This document shows, one piece after another, positions 34,916 to 46,975 of a stretch of 64,000 bases of DNA. A program made the translations under genes and the position numbers. Below the pieces are notes generated by a model. That model searched no databases and had not been told where the DNA came from. It saw only the letters and a list, made by a program, of their open reading frames with translations. Within the stretch, counting starts at the first letter, position 1. Each line of letters starts with the position of its first letter. This DNA is from Hypomesus transpacificus. Lineage: Eukaryota; Chordata; Actinopteri; Osmeriformes; Osmeridae. Where the stretch lies: assembly GCF_021917145.1 (NCBI RefSeq), contig NC_061061.1:3295390-3359389 (forward strand). The letters are read 5' to 3'.

Positions 34916-35425
34916 TTCACTTTCTCCCTCACTTTATTTTTCCATACTTGTCTCTGTTTCTGCATCTGCTATTTGATGTTGCAAAAGAACAATAATCAGT
35001 TAACTATATTCAATAATGACAATCAATTCAACAAACAAATGTCCATATAATAACCTTGTTAACAGACTGACTCTATATTGTGTACAGTTGCAGTGCTGCA
35101 CCTGACGTCTCTCCACTGGACCCTGTCACCACAGCAGCCTCCATCTCTTGCCCTGTGTCACCTGTGGCTGCTTTATTACACAGAACAGAAAATCAAGACA
35201 ATCACATTTGAGCCACATTGCACATTTATTATTGAAAGTCAAAAAACATGTTGTGCATATTTAGATGAGTGCCTTTTTCTGTTGGCCATTTCTTTTACTT
35301 CATTTAAAATGTATAGCCTATATATTGGCTAACAGTAGTACCAAATGTATAATGTTTTTAGAAAAATTAAAACAATATGGTTTGTATTAATGTTTGAATT
35401 TTCTAAATTTCTGCAAACTCTCCCC
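34829..35425 (-). mobile_element. Truncated copy of the CAGGGTCGGACTGG element
   Basis: It starts CAGGGTCGGACTGGGATCG, then AACAGCCCGGGACTTTGAAA, and continues as the inverted counterpart of 16400-17061. The opposite terminus is missing near 35425. It contains a 36-base run of C at 34880-34915. Confidence 0.7.
34880..34915. repeat. Poly-C tract (36 bases)
   Basis: An uninterrupted run of C inside the CAGGGTCGG element, where the related copy at 16.99 kb has a short G-rich stretch. Length is likely variable and error-prone. Confidence 0.95.
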
Positions 35426-35429
35426 CGTC

Positions 35430-36485
35430 TTTTGACGGCCTAAACATTTATTCTATACTTCTACATTGTGCAGCATTTGCTTGCAGTGCCCGTTGTGTTT
35501 TTTTTATCTCAAGCTTTTTCAGCGCCACCTTTTTCTCCTTTTCTTTTCCTTTCCATTTCCTTTCCATTTCTTTGCTAAAGAACCAACGATGTTAGCTAAA
35601 ATAGCTCCAACAAATTGGCTGTACCCGGAAAACGATAGATTTTTGAACAATCGTGATCTGTAACAAGTATGGCATAATAATAATTCCACATCCTGATCTT
35701 AAGGATCCTTGTGGTTGAACAGAATTATTGACGTCCTGCAATGCAGATAGCGTGGTATCGTATACGGTAGCGATGGTTTTCATCTAACAATAGGCTACAA
35801 ACAAGCCATATGATTTTCGAACTGTTTGAGACGATAAACTCAGAGTAAAGTTGTTACATATTCATTTATATATATATATATATACATATCTATATATATA
35901 GGCTATATATTTTTTGTATACACACAACAGCACATAAACAGACAAATCAACAAACAGGATAGTAACTTTCTCTAATGTTCTCTAACTGTCTCAAACTCTC
36001 ACAAACTCTCACAAATCTCACTTGTCTATATTTGATTGGCTTAGAGATGGTTTTGGGAGCGGTGATCCCGCCTCCTTCTACAGAGACACAAAACCTTTTT
36101 AGCAAGTACACAAATCATTTGCTACAGAGACACGAATCATTTTCTACAGAGACACAAATCTTTTTTCTAGTTACAAATCTTTTCTACAAGTACACAAATC
36201 TTTTTTACAGAGCTCCCAGTCCTGGCACTAATTTCACGCCATAGTCTCACGCATTCAAAACCTTTGTGGCTTTGCAGCCTCATTTTATACCCCGACACGT
36301 CTCAGAGTCTTTTGGCAAGTACCAGACAGGTTTCGTTCAAGATCACGTCACAAAACGGCTCTAAACACTTTGACACGTGACCAGAAGTGTTTTTAAAAAC
36401 AGTCTCGAAAAGTTGTTCTGATGCAGTGAGTGTTGATGTAAGGTTGAAAAGACTGTTTACTTACCTGGGGGAATCGGGATTATGT
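35430..36485. other. Intergenic, simple repeats only
   Basis: It holds a TA microsatellite (35868-35905) and a loose tandem of ACAGAGACACAAATC-type words (36078-36210). No gene recognised. Confidence 0.5.
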
Positions 36486-36489
36486 TTTT

Positions 36490-37965
36490 GTTTAGTTTAT
36501 TTGAACATATAAACAAACATATAACAAAAATATATATACATATGTACATACATGCATACATATATAACATTTTAATGACAGCTTAATAAGGTCATGTATT
36601 TCTCAAAATAATCTTCCAAAATAATTGTAAGTAATTCAAATTAGAAATTCCCATGTTCAGAAAGGAGTAGGAAGAAGTTCATAACAAGTTCAAACTTTTC
36701 AAGTCCTACCCCCTTTTTCTATTATCCTTTAGTTAAATACGAAACAATTTGATGCTTCTCCTATACAGACATCTTTACATACACCGTGAATCTACCTACC
36801 TACTGTTGACATAAACCCATGCATTCACATACAGAAGCAAACATGCATACACATTCATATTTTTTTCTTCTTTCTTTTCCATCTATCTTCTTCATTTCCG
36901 TCCATCTATAGCAAATCAAATAATAACACCTCCATATTAGACTTAATATGTACCCCAAAGAACCTGTATACAATACTATCACCTCGAGTCCTTTTCGTAT
37001 CCATTTAATATATTCAGTTTAAATAGTCATTTAAAATTACTCATTGTTGTACATGATTTCATCTCTTCACTGCAGCTTTTCCATACATTAACTCCTTTGG
37101 TTGTGATGCAGTGATATTTAGAATTTGTTCTCATACGTTTCTTTTTAAATACAAATGTTCCTCTTAAGTGATGTTTGCTCTCTCTCATTTGAAACAATCC
37201 TTGCATACTGTTCGATAGCTGTTGATTAGTTATTTTGTACATAATTTGTGCAGTTTTGAAGTAAACAATATATCTGAATTTCAGTGCTTTAAATTTAATA
37301 AACAGTGGAGTAGTTGGTGCTCTACAAGTGGTTTTATTTACAATTTTTATGAAGGATGAATATAGGTTCAGCGTTGGTTTTGTAAGTGTTTCCCCATACT
37401 TCCAAACAGTAAGTAATGTATGGCAGTATGAAGGAACAATACAACATGTACAATGATTTTTTATTTAATAATTTTTATTTAGTAATTGGTTGTACAGATA
37501 GCAATAGATTTTGATATTTTGGCCTTGTGTATATGTGGCTTCCAACATGATTTTTCATCGATTATCTCTCCCAGAAATGTAAGTTATTTTACTCTTTCTA
37601 TTTCAATATAATTTACCATAAGTATTTTATTGAAAGTTGTGGCACGATTTCCAAAAATTATAAATTTAGTTTTACTTAAGTTCAATGTTAGTTTATTTGC
37701 ATCAAACCAGCTCTTCATCTTTTTTTATTCATTTCCCACTGTATCCAAGAGTTGTTCCAGATTTTCCCCAGAACAAATTAAATTAGTATCAGCAAATAAA
37801 ATCAACACTGACCCCTGGGGGACCCCACAGGTAATTTTCTTTAACTTTGAATTATGGTTTTGCAATTCAACATAATGTTGACGATTATATAAGTAGCTAT
37901 TTAACCAAGAAAATGCAGTCCGCCAAGAAGAGGCATTGTTTAAGTTTTTTCTGTTGAAGACCAAC
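36490..37965 (-). pseudogene. Non-LTR retrotransposon (CR1/L2-Jockey group) RT fragment, 5'-truncated
   Basis: On the minus strand, 37964-37725 encodes SWLNSYLYNRQHYVELQ, GVPQGSVL, then directly ILFADTNLICSG. The palm region between PQGSVL and the FADD box is deleted, and FADD itself is reduced to FAD, so the enzyme is dead. Later frames continue the RT thumb/C-terminal region with frame breaks: 37740-37600, then 37242-37027 with KGVNVWKSCSEE. The 3' part ends in AT-rich sequence with TGTTCAAATAAACTAAAC near 36490-36510. The element is truncated at its 5' end near 37965, as usual for LINE insertions. Confidence 0.8.
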
Positions 37966-38620
37966 CTGAGCCTTAGTTACCCTTTTTTGTGTTTGGAAAA
38001 CTGTTTATGTTAATTCCGAAGAACTTTAATAAAACCTTTGTTTATGTTTGAGCTTAGTGTCCTAGCACTACTTAAGCTGTCCCGCTGAGGGCTGTGTAGC
38101 CACTCGTGACTTCACACCAGAAAGGCAAGGCCTGGTAGGTATCCTTTTTCCTTGGCGCACTCCAGTTCCAGGAGGATATCACCGAGCTCTCTGAGTTTGG
38201 CGTTGTCTTTGTTATCTAGCTTTGGGAAATCTTCTATCTTTTTAAGCAGTGCATCTTCTACGGCTTCTGGTGTCCCATAGCATTGGCTTGCCTCAGTTGC
38301 ACTCAAACAGTAGTTTGACGACGACTCTTCCCTTGCGCTACATCAGTGCTTGGCCCGGCATCTTCCGCATTAGCTAACGGATGCTTTGCGTTTAGGTGGT
38401 ATTTGAGACTGGAAGAACTCATAAAGTAAACTAATTCCCCCTCCTCCTGAGCGACGCTCCGCTCTACACATTGTATAGACTGGCGGAGTGTCGGTGTTTT
38501 GGGGATTTAACTTGTTGCTTCCTGCCTTCTGTGATGCATGCTGCAGTGAAGGCAGGGAACACCTCCCCATGTACATCCATTCCGCCAATGTTTAACCATT
38601 TGTCATTTGTATGAATAAAT
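37966..38620. other. Intergenic, no gene recognised
   Basis: Contains a minus-strand frame (38306-38112) with KIEDFPKLDNKDNAKLRELGDILLEL, which resembles the domain often annotated DUF1759 or related gag-like regions of BEL/Pao elements. It is short and isolated, so it is only a possible gag fragment. Confidence 0.35.
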
Positions 38621-38639
38621 GGTGAAATCAATCACGTGA

Positions 38640-39480
38640 GTGTCTTGACTGAACTAGCCACTAGGCTAACTTGCAGAGGAGCATGTGTGAACAGAAGAGA
38701 ACTGGTCCAAAGTTACTTTAGCGATAAGAGCAAGTTTCTTTATTTGGGTAAAGTGGGAAACATTATGTATGGTGTCAAACTGGGGTAAAACTAAGCCCAT
38801 GGTGCGTTAGTTCAGTGAAAGGTGGAGGCGGAAGTGTCATGGTTTGGGGGGATGTTTTCTGCAGCAGGAGTTGGCTCTCATACACATGGCAGGGTGAATG
38901 CAAATGTTTATCAGAACAGCCTTTGATAACAATCTGTTCCCTGTGAGCATTTCCCTATCAGGCAACAAATAAACAAATGTGACGTGTGGGTACATTTGGA
39001 TCAACACACTTCAACATTATGTTCGGCGTCAAAATGGGGAAATGAAGAAGTCAATGAAAGGTAAAAGAGGAAGTGTCGTGGTTTAGCGGGTGTTTTCTGC
39101 AGAAGGAGTTGGATATCTTATACAGCTACAAAACAAGGTGAATGCCAATTTTACTAAAGTTGATCAGAACCTCCTTTGTCAACATGCGTTTCCTTCCCTG
39201 TGAGAATTTGAATCACCAAAACATGCAAAACAATGTCCCTTGTGACTATGAAAAACAGGTAAAGCAGTTCCTTCAAGCTAAGAACATTTAAATAATGAAA
39301 ATGTCAGCCCAGTCCTGATCTTAACACTATTGAAAACTCTGGAAAATGTCATCAAAGTTATGGTTAAGAAACCCACTACAGTTACTGAACTGTGGAAGAC
39401 ACTGGAAGGAGAGGATCAAGATCACACCAGAGCGGTGTGAGAAACTAGTGATGGTGCTGGGGCTGCACATGTGCACTTCC
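38640..39480 (+). pseudogene. Tc1-like transposase fragments, rearranged
   Basis: GGAGGCGGAAGTGTCATGGT encodes GGGSVMVWG, a hallmark of the Tc1 catalytic domain. It is followed by a second, similar piece with GGAAGTGTCGTGGTTTAGCG (about 39072), so this stretch is partly duplicated. The C-terminal part (39190-39480) matches 63240-63570 closely. Multiple frame breaks. Tc1 transposases cut and paste DNA at TA sites using a DDE triad; this copy is dead. Confidence 0.75.
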
Positions 39481-40089
39481 TACACATTTCCTACAAGCAA
39501 GGGCGTAGGTTTGGTCTCAGCTTTGGTAGGGACACTGCTGATTCAGCAAATATACCAACCAGGTGCTAATGATCATAAATTCAACATGTAGGTTGAAATA
39601 TAATCATTAACGGGAAAAGAAACAGCTGTGTAGGAATAATAAAATTGGGTGAGGAACAGCCAAATGTGGCTAACAAGGTGTGGTTGCTGAACACAGTTTA
39701 CAGTGAAGTCATACACCATGGCAGGCCTGAGCACAGCAACAAGACACAAGGTAGTCGTATTGCATCAGCAAGGTCTCTCTCAGGCAGACATTTCAAGACA
39801 GAAAGCGGCTTCCAGATGTGCTGTCCAAGCTCTTTCAGGGCTAAATTCACAGAACATCCATGGCTAGTTCTCCAGGATGTTTGGGAAAATATTTGTTAGA
39901 TTTTCTTGTTTGTTCACTTTTATTTAGGTCATCAATCAGCAATATTTCACTATTGTACTTCACTTGTCTTAGGTTAGTATAGGTTTATAAGGTTAGGATA
40001 AGGTTAGTATAGGTTATTATGTGTATTTAGAGGTTTAGTATACTGTATTGAATATTGTATATTATGAGGTTTACTATATTTCTGTTTAT

Positions 40090-41030
40090 CATAGAGGGGC
40101 GAGCTCTCCCTCACGGCCCACATTGCTGCGGTCTCCCGGTCGTGTAGATTCACCCTCTACATCCGGAAGATCAGGAGATACCTGTCTGAGCACTCCACCC
40201 AGCTGCTTGTCCAAGCACTTGTCCTCTCCAAGTTGGACTACTGCAACTCGCTGCTCGCCGGTCTCCCAGCATGCGCAACCCGCCCTCTTCAGAGGATTCA
40301 GGACGCAGCGGCCTGGCTGGTCTACAATCTACCCAGACGCTCCCATGTTACCCCGCTCCTCATCTCCCTCCACTGGCTACCCGTCACGGCCCGCATCAGA
40401 TTCAAGACCCTGGTACTGACCTTCCTAGCAGTGAACGGGACTGCACCCGACTACATCAAGTCTCTCCTGCACCCCCATCCGCCACCTACGGTCTTCTTCA
40501 GACAACCGCCTGGTGGTCCCACCGCTCAAGACCGCCCGGTCCCAACACAAGCTCTTCTCCTGTCTGGCCCCCCAGTGGTGGAATCAACTCCCCACCTCCA
40601 TCAGAGACAGTGACTATCCCTCCACCTTCAAGAGAAGGCTCAAGAGGCGCTTGTTCCGGGAGTACAACGGTACTTAGGAATGGTTTGCTGAACCCAATGC
40701 TAGTTTCCTTAAGGATCACAATGACTCTTGCTTAGAGACTTGTTGCTCTTGTTGGTTAGTGGTAACTTGTTTTTCTACAGGTACACTTGCACTTAGAGAT
40801 TCATGTTGTTTAATTGTAACTTGCTTAACTACATGCTCTTATGGTTCTTCCCTTTGGCACTTACTTTTTGGTTGTTCACAATGTGTGCTTCTTGTTTTGG
40901 CTATCCGCAATGCTTTGGGGCTATCTTGTTGTTATTATCAGTGACCTATGCACTTCGTTAAGCTCTCTCTTGGAAGTCGCTTTGGATAAAAGCGTCTGCT
41001 AAATGAATAAATGTAATGTAAATGTAATGT
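40090..41030 (+). pseudogene. L2-type LINE, 3' end of RT ORF plus 3' tail
   Basis: Frames from about 40096 encode the end of an L2-like reverse transcriptase: LSKLDYCNSLLAGLPACATR, PLQRIQDAAAWLVYNL, then HVTPLLISLHWLPVTARIRF (to about 40470). A frame change near 40490 is followed by an RPVPTQALLLSG-type continuation. The 3' end carries TTTGGATAAAAGCGTCTGCT and a (TAAATGTAATG)n tail at 41000-41030. 5'-truncated; no target duplication found. Confidence 0.85.
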
Positions 41031-41299
41031 TACGCCATGTTAATTTGCATTGTCTTGTCCTAAGAATTTCAGTGCCCACTCTGACCCTGTGTTGTTCTGT
41101 AAATCTGACAATAAAAGAGGAACTTGAACTAATAAATATATATTAACATGTCTTTCTTGTTCTTCAACAAGGCCAAGGACACACACTGACTTTAACACTA
41201 TCAGTACAATGACACCTTGCCATATTTGCACTGTTGCCCTATTTGTATATCATAGCGATTTCATTTTATTCAAAATTATGTATGTACTTTAGCCCCTTA

Positions 41300-41440
41300 C
41301 TATTAGTTAGACTAGTACATTTTTAACAATTTACGTTTCCTATATGTTGGACGTATGCACCTTCCTGTCAAAGAAAATTCCGTGTCTGTGTAAACTTTGA
41401 TTGCGAATAAAACCCTTTCTGACTCTGATTCTGAAAGATT
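41300..41440 (+). repeat. LINE 3'-end remnant with AATAAA-type tail
   Basis: It ends GCGAATAAAACCCTTTCTGACTCTGATTCTG. A similar stretch at 61100-61230 ends CGAATAAAGCTTATTCTG. These resemble the 3' termini of fish CR1/Rex-like LINEs. Confidence 0.5.
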
Positions 41441-41662
41441 TCTTACTTTACAGCATGGTCAGTAGGAGCACATTTTGTTGGTGTTATAAAATTCACTCTC
41501 CCTACCTGGCCTTGAATCCCTTCTTCTTATGACCATTAGTCACCTCAATTATTTAAAATATGGAAAGAATTAAAAAGCCCCACAATGTTCCAGACAATAG
41601 CCACGAATGGTGTGAGCACACATTTCATTTCCTTTGGCAGGCTATTGCTCATCTGCAGTTCC

Positions 41663-44272
41663 CTGTAAAGGTTGCTGTCAGTAAACCAGTCTTGAACAAC
41701 AACAACAACCACATGGCAGATGGTGAACAGGAAGGCAGTGATCTGAAGAGACTGTCAGAGAAAAGAGGTTGGAAAATGAGTTGGACGTGCCACACGTGTA
41801 TAAAAACACTTTTTGTCAGGATCAAGGACTCATCATCTCAGAAATGGAATGTCACATTTTGTTACACGTTCCTGCCCACGGTTTAAGTCGAGAAGATGTC
41901 TTGATGCTAACTGCCTCCTGCTGACCAACTCCTTACCTGCATATCAACGTATGTGTGAAGGAGGTTGTACTCTGGAGGCAACTTGCAATCGTTGTTGATC
42001 AGATGATCCAGGGCTGAAGGTTACAAAAGCAAGTGAAGCTCACTTAAAACCATAGCTAACATGTAAAAGGATAAATACAGTCCATTCATCAGTAATATCC
42101 AAAGCTGACCTGACCTGTCCAGGAAAATGACTCTCTCCTGGGTTATGAAGAAGTCAATCCCAGTGGTCTGGTTCCCTCCTCTCTCTTTGATTTCCTGAGA
42201 TTGGGCTCTGAACACATATCCTCTACACACAACACACACTCACAATGAGCTGCAGGTGGCACAAACTCACTAGACTAACACACAACAGTCCAGCTCTGCA
42301 ACAGAGAACCTTTATATCTATTTATCCTGTCTTATATTATTCATATATGATACGCGGGTCATATATGATACGCGGGTTTTCTATACGTGTGAGGTTGTCT
42401 CTTGCTGTGGTCAAGAGGTCACGCAGCAGGTCTCGGACAATACACATATAGATAGGAAAATGTGCACTTTAACCTTTGGAAAGAGCAACATGCAGAAAAT
42501 AGTATAAACAATGAATGATGACTGAACCACCTGTGTGTTGTTCTTCCTATGCCTTAAGTTGTGGAATGTATACCGTTTAAGGACATGTTTTGGTGGTTAC
42601 TATATTTGTATGGTCCAGCTCATGCAAATAATGTCCATCTGAGAGACATGTTTGTCAGTCATGCCAACCACTTTGTACGCTGGCCCTGAAGTGCAAACCA
42701 CACCCCCTAATATGAGTACATCCCCCAAATGAAAATACTCCCCCCCCAATACGAGTCAACTCCCCCCAAATCGGATGACTTGTTCACCTTCCCCCAATAC
42801 AAAAACGCGCTCCCCCAAATGGAAAACGACATTACATTAACTCAAAAACACATTACATTAACTCTGAACGGAAAGGGTAGGTAGGATACTACACTTTAGC
42901 GCTGATTGGATGCAGTAGGCTAACTAACAAGAAATAAGAAATTGATTGACAGAAGTACACAATGCAATAGCCTGGCAGAGTTAAGTGCACCAGAACATTT
43001 GTTTGGCTATCGAAGAATGTAGCAAATAGTAGGCTACTTAGGCAAAAGTATTTCGTGTTAAATGTATAAATCGATAGCCAAACAACTATCCTGGTCCACG
43101 TTACTCTGTCATTGTGGCATTTCATTCTTCTGTAGTGGACTAGTCTCTTCTGAAAAGTCCTGCTTCCTTCAACTGCGTTTTTAGCGTGCGCATAGGCTAC
43201 TTGTATTGTGAAACGTTAACAGCAGATCTAGGATTATTTAATAGGAATGACCCTGATTAAAATAAAGAGTAGGCTAGGATAATGACTCTGAATTGTCAAC
43301 ATTAATGTTTCCTATTTCCTTCCAATCAAAACGATTAATTTCATGCTAATGACAGAGTTACGTGGACTAGTTGTTTGGCTATCGATGTTTACGTTTAACA
43401 CTGCAATTTATGCTTTTGCATACGTAGCCTATATGCTACATGCTTCGATACCCAAATAAATGTCCTGGTGCACGTAACTCTATCAGGCTATTGCATTTTG
43501 TACTTCTGTCAATCAATTTCTTATTTCTTGTCAGTTAGCCTACTGCATCCAATCAGCGCTAAAGTGTAGTACCTACCCTTTCCGTTCAGAGTTAATGTAA
43601 TGTGTTTTTGAGTTAATGTAATGTCGTTTTCCATTTGGGGGAGCGCTTTTTTTGTATTGGGGGGAGGTGAACAAGTCATCTGATTTGGGGGGAGTTGACT
43701 CGTATTGGGGGGGGAGCGCGTTTTTGTATTTTGAGTTAATGTAATGTCGTTTTCCATTTGGGGGAGCGCGTTTTTGTATTGGGGGAGGTGAACAAGTCAT
43801 CCGATTTGGGGGGAGTTGACTCGTATTGGGGGGGGAGCGCGTTTTTGTATTGGGGGGAGGTGAACAAGTCATCCGATTTGGGGGGAGTTGACTCGTATTG
43901 GGGGGGAGTATTTTCATTTGGGGGATGTACTCATATTAAGGGGTGTCATTTGCACTTCAGGGCCACCGTAACTTTGCCTGTCGTGGTGACCTGATCCGAG
44001 CAGCTCCATTAATAAACAAAGTCAACTCTTTTTCATCGTGGTGCGTTCCTTGGCCCATCCTCCTATAGAAAATCATCTAACATGTTATGTTTTTATTTAT
44101 CATCTGATTCACATGGTCTTATAGAGCACAGCAAAAGATACTGTTCATGTTCAACAGACCTTTGGTCTTCCTCAGGTGTGTTGGCTGACAGGAGAGACAT
44201 GATGGTGGATTTTCCTGTTCCCTGCAAGCCAATGACTCCCACTACCAGCATATCTGTCTGGTCCCTAAGATA
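41663..44272 (-). pseudogene. smg9: SMG9 copy 2: four middle exons with P-loop, damaged
   Basis: Exons on the minus strand: 44272-44160 (YLRDQTDMLVVGVIGLQGTG then KST, the P-loop of the SMG9 G-like domain), 42222-42115 (GYVFRAQSQEIKERGGNQT, GIDFFITQERVIFLD), 42013-41937 (LDHLINNDCKLPPEYNLLHT) and 41751-41663 (SLQITAFLFTICHVVV, VQDWFTD). The first two have good GT-AG sites and open frames. The third is 23 bases short of the family pattern and out of frame after the second. The fourth ends TTTACAG followed by GG instead of a GT donor. The expected next exon (RFLQTAEM) is missing. The upstream region matches the 5' flank of copy 1 but lacks exons 1, 2 and the VIGQTK exon. A foldback element fills the first intron. 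Confidence 0.85.
42681..43965. mobile_element. Foldback element in SMG9 copy 2 intron
   Basis: Outer ends TGGCCCTGAAGTGCAAA and its complement (TTTGCACTTCAGGGCCA ending 43965). The arms match over about 0.3-0.4 kb: TGATTGGATGCAGTAGGCTAAC near 42905 and its complement near 43545. The right arm has a G-rich unit of about 75-110 bases, with GGGGGAGCGCG and GTGAACAAGTCATC, repeated three times (43630-43910); the left arm has it once (42720-42815). Apparent proline- or glycine-rich frames are repeat artefacts. No target duplication is obvious. Confidence 0.75.
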
Positions 44273-44592
44273 CTGTAACACAACAGTGAACATTATCTCT
44301 AAACATAGTGGAATATGTGAAACATCTGTCACTTAGACTAAACATATTTATTAAATGTATTAAATGTAAACATGCACAAAGTACATTTGACATTAAATAC
44401 ACCTTAACATGTAATAAATGTAGAAAATACATGTACTTATTCTCCCAATAATCCAATATTTATTCCGATCCAGTGACACATGAGAACCCCTCGGTCTATC
44501 AGTGCAGATATGCCACTTAATCTGATGACTCACTCACCTCACATGATTATCATTTTTAATTGCTGAAGGGCACAGCATTTGTTCATCTAGAA

Positions 44593-45884
44593 CAGGCCTG
44601 GCCAACCCGCGGCTCCCGAGCCGCATGCGGCTCTTTGCCTTGTGTTTGTGTTTTTTTTTTAATGTGTGTTCAATGTTCATGTTGAGTTCAATATTTTCAT
44701 CCCAAGCAAATGCACGTCTAACGTGAATCTTACGTGAATGTCTGTATACATTAAATTTGTATCTAAAATAGACACGAGAAACGTGTTTGGTGTGGACCAA
44801 CATAAAACTCCACGCTGAGCTTAGAGGGAGGGAAAACCTTGTTGTTGAGTAAACAATTGGTGTCAAGTTTGCTCTGAAAATGGCAGGGGGGAAATGCTCA
44901 GCAAAACGCAAATATGAAGATTAACACGTTTTTAACAGATTGTGAGTTTATATTTTTTGTTGAACGTAATGGCCATTCTGCCTTATGCCAGGCGTCATTA
45001 GCGCATTTCAAGGCTTCAAATCTTCAGCGCCACTTCAGCTCACTCCATGCTAACATTGACCAGGAATTTCCAAAAGGGACTTAATTTCGCAAGAACAAGG
45101 TAATCACTTTGAAAAGTCAGGCTGAAAAGCAGATACAGTTGTACAGTTGTTTGTTGTCACGTTAGTCTTATCTTCTCTTAAAGTAGGCTACACACTTTCC
45201 GCATTCTGACACCTCAGCCTCTGCATGGGTTGTACCATGTGAGGGAGTTCTCCCCTCCAAAATACAGTTGGTTGGGTCCATAGCCCGTCTTTTCCAAAAA
45301 CTTATCTCAGATAGGCTACCGATAGCGGGGCGGGGGGCCCCTACCGTAACGATACGCGTCAGCGAGGATGGATGGGAGCAGGGCCGGAGTGATGGCATCC
45401 TAGACAAGGTTTTACCAATTGAAAAACGTCTATGTTTATTTTACATTTAGGTCAAAAAACTGTTTTGCGCTCAAATAATGGCCAAAAATGTTTGCTCGCG
45501 CGCTGTGCACGTTCGCATTAAGTGTGGAATTCCCCATCTTGCTTCACATCAAACCCATACGTCCTATGGGGCTAAGCCCAGAATGTGTACAACGTCTGGC
45601 TCCGCCTGATTAACACTGATCGTTAAGCAGTCTAAAAAATTGTATCAATATAAAAAATAATACGATCCCTTTCTGTAATCATGATACCCCCCAGAAAAGT
45701 TCACTGCACCCCCAGTCAAAGCAGACTGCATCCGGCTCTGTTTGGTATACAAAAAATGTGGGCCAGTCTTGGGCCTTAATCTCCTGGGCTGAAAAGTGGC
45801 CCCACTCCGGCCCTGGTGACATGTACAGTAAATCTGTCTGAGCAGAGGTCTGTGTCTCTCTGTCTGTCTCTGTGTGTGGTATGT

Positions 45885-45927
<43 letters not shown>

Positions 45928-46037
45928 TGAGGAAGGGATGGGGCGATGTTCACGTGCGCCCGTGTGTAGGATATGGCTCTTTGCAGTAACAAGGTTAAAA
46001 AAATGGCTCTTAGTCTCTGACTGGTTGGCCACCCCTG
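44593..46037 (+). mobile_element. Non-autonomous hAT element with perfect 8-bp target duplication
   Basis: Left end CAGGCCTGGCCAACCCGCGG, right end GGTTGGCCACCCCTG: 15-base inverted termini with two mismatches. ATCTAGAA flanks both sides (44585-44592 and 46038-46045), fitting the hAT target preference. The paralogous site in SMG9 copy 1 (about 6259-6266) has a single ATCTAGAA and no insertion. The subterminal CCGAGCCGCATGCGGCTCTT is palindromic, as in Charlie-type elements. The interior contains a further nested element and a GT/GA microsatellite (45886-45927), with no surviving transposase. Confidence 0.93.
45379..45815. mobile_element. Small element nested in the hAT (CAGGGCCGGAGTG ends)
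   Basis: Perfect 13-base inverted termini CAGGGCCGGAGTG...CACTCCGGCCCTG. The immediate flanks (GATGGGAG and GTGACATG) do not match, so the target duplication is lost or the ends belong to two insertions. No coding capacity. Confidence 0.55.
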
Positions 46038-46089
46038 ATCTAGAAAGATTAATCATTACAAATCTGGAGGTTCTTAAAAACAATGGAAG

Positions 46090-46500
46090 GTGTAGGAGCC
46101 AAATTATAGCAAAATAATTTGGTTAAGAATTTATTCTGAACGAATATCGGATTAGTGATGTAAAGTCTGTAATTAATGTTAAATTGCTATTGGATAATGT
46201 AGATCCTGTGCTGCACATGTGACGTAAGTGATTAGAGAGACGTGTGTAGCTGTGGAAGCATACGGCTTTTGACCATCATCCGTCAACGAATATTGAAGTT
46301 TTGCAATTATTATTTTAGTTTGACATTGTATATATTTACAACTACTTCGCAAGCGTGAAGATTCTGTTCTTTGATGAAGAAGAAGACAATAAAATACATC
46401 AAAAGTCAGTCATCTGGGTCTTGTGAGTAGGAACTGTGGATCAAGAGCCACTATAGAAATTGCAAGCTAGCCACGGATATGAGTCAGAACAACCTTTCAT
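46090..46500 (+). mobile_element. Possible solo LTR
   Basis: Inserted relative to the copy 1 flank after AAAAACAATGGAAG. It begins TGTAGGAGCCAAATTATAGC and has an AATAAA at about 46391 followed by TCATCTGGGTCTTGTGAGTA. This fits an LTR-like regulatory unit, but no second LTR, clear end or target duplication was found. Confidence 0.35.
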
Positions 46501-46539
46501 CCTGCACACATGAATAAGTGTCAAAATTAACAACTAAAA

Positions 46540-46975
46540 TGTAAACCCAAAATGTTGTCACTACAGAAGGGTTGAACACTTGAGACCCACTTGAGAACCA
46601 CCGGTGTAGAACCTCCCCTGGCTGGCACTTCAGGCAATGTAACTTGATCTGTGACACACTCAATCCCTCTCATCCCTTACACACTCACTCCCTCTCCATC
46701 CCCTACACACTCCCCTCGCATCCCCTACACACTTACTCCCTCTCATCTGTTACACACTCCCCTCTCTGTACCCTACACACACATTGTCCCCTAAATGCAT
46801 TTCCTTCACTTTCCTTGTCATCTTCATTGGTTTTGGTAGACTGGTCTAAATACTTGCTCTGTGCTGCCCTCTTCTGGTGAGGGAGGCGAATTTACCTTGA
46901 ATAAAGTGTGTTAAGGTAGTAAAACAAACCCTGCCTCTCAATACCCAAATTACATACTATTTGGTATGCCACCAC
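46540..46975. repeat. Duplicated SMG9 5' flank with short minisatellite
   Basis: Matches 7270-9175: AACCTCCCCTGGCTGGCACTT, the CCCTACACACTCAC-type minisatellite (46650-46800, much shorter than at 8.2-9.0 kb), and the shared right flank to CATACTATTTGGTATGCC. It lacks the hAT element seen at 7404-8225. Confidence 0.8.

Noticed and set aside
34805..35050. Frame with a poly-proline run
   Set aside because: Produced by the 36-base poly-C tract within a transposon fragment.
40048..40735. Ser/Pro/Arg-rich frames overlapping the L2 RT
   Set aside because: Shadow frames of the GC-rich L2 coding region; only the LDYCNSLLAG frame matches RT.
43521..43994. Pro/Asn-rich and Gly/Val-rich repetitive frames on both strands
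   Set aside because: They come from the G-rich subrepeats of the foldback element.
45887..46117. Cys/Val then Glu/Arg-rich plus-strand frame
   Set aside because: Translation of a GT/GA microsatellite inside the hAT element.
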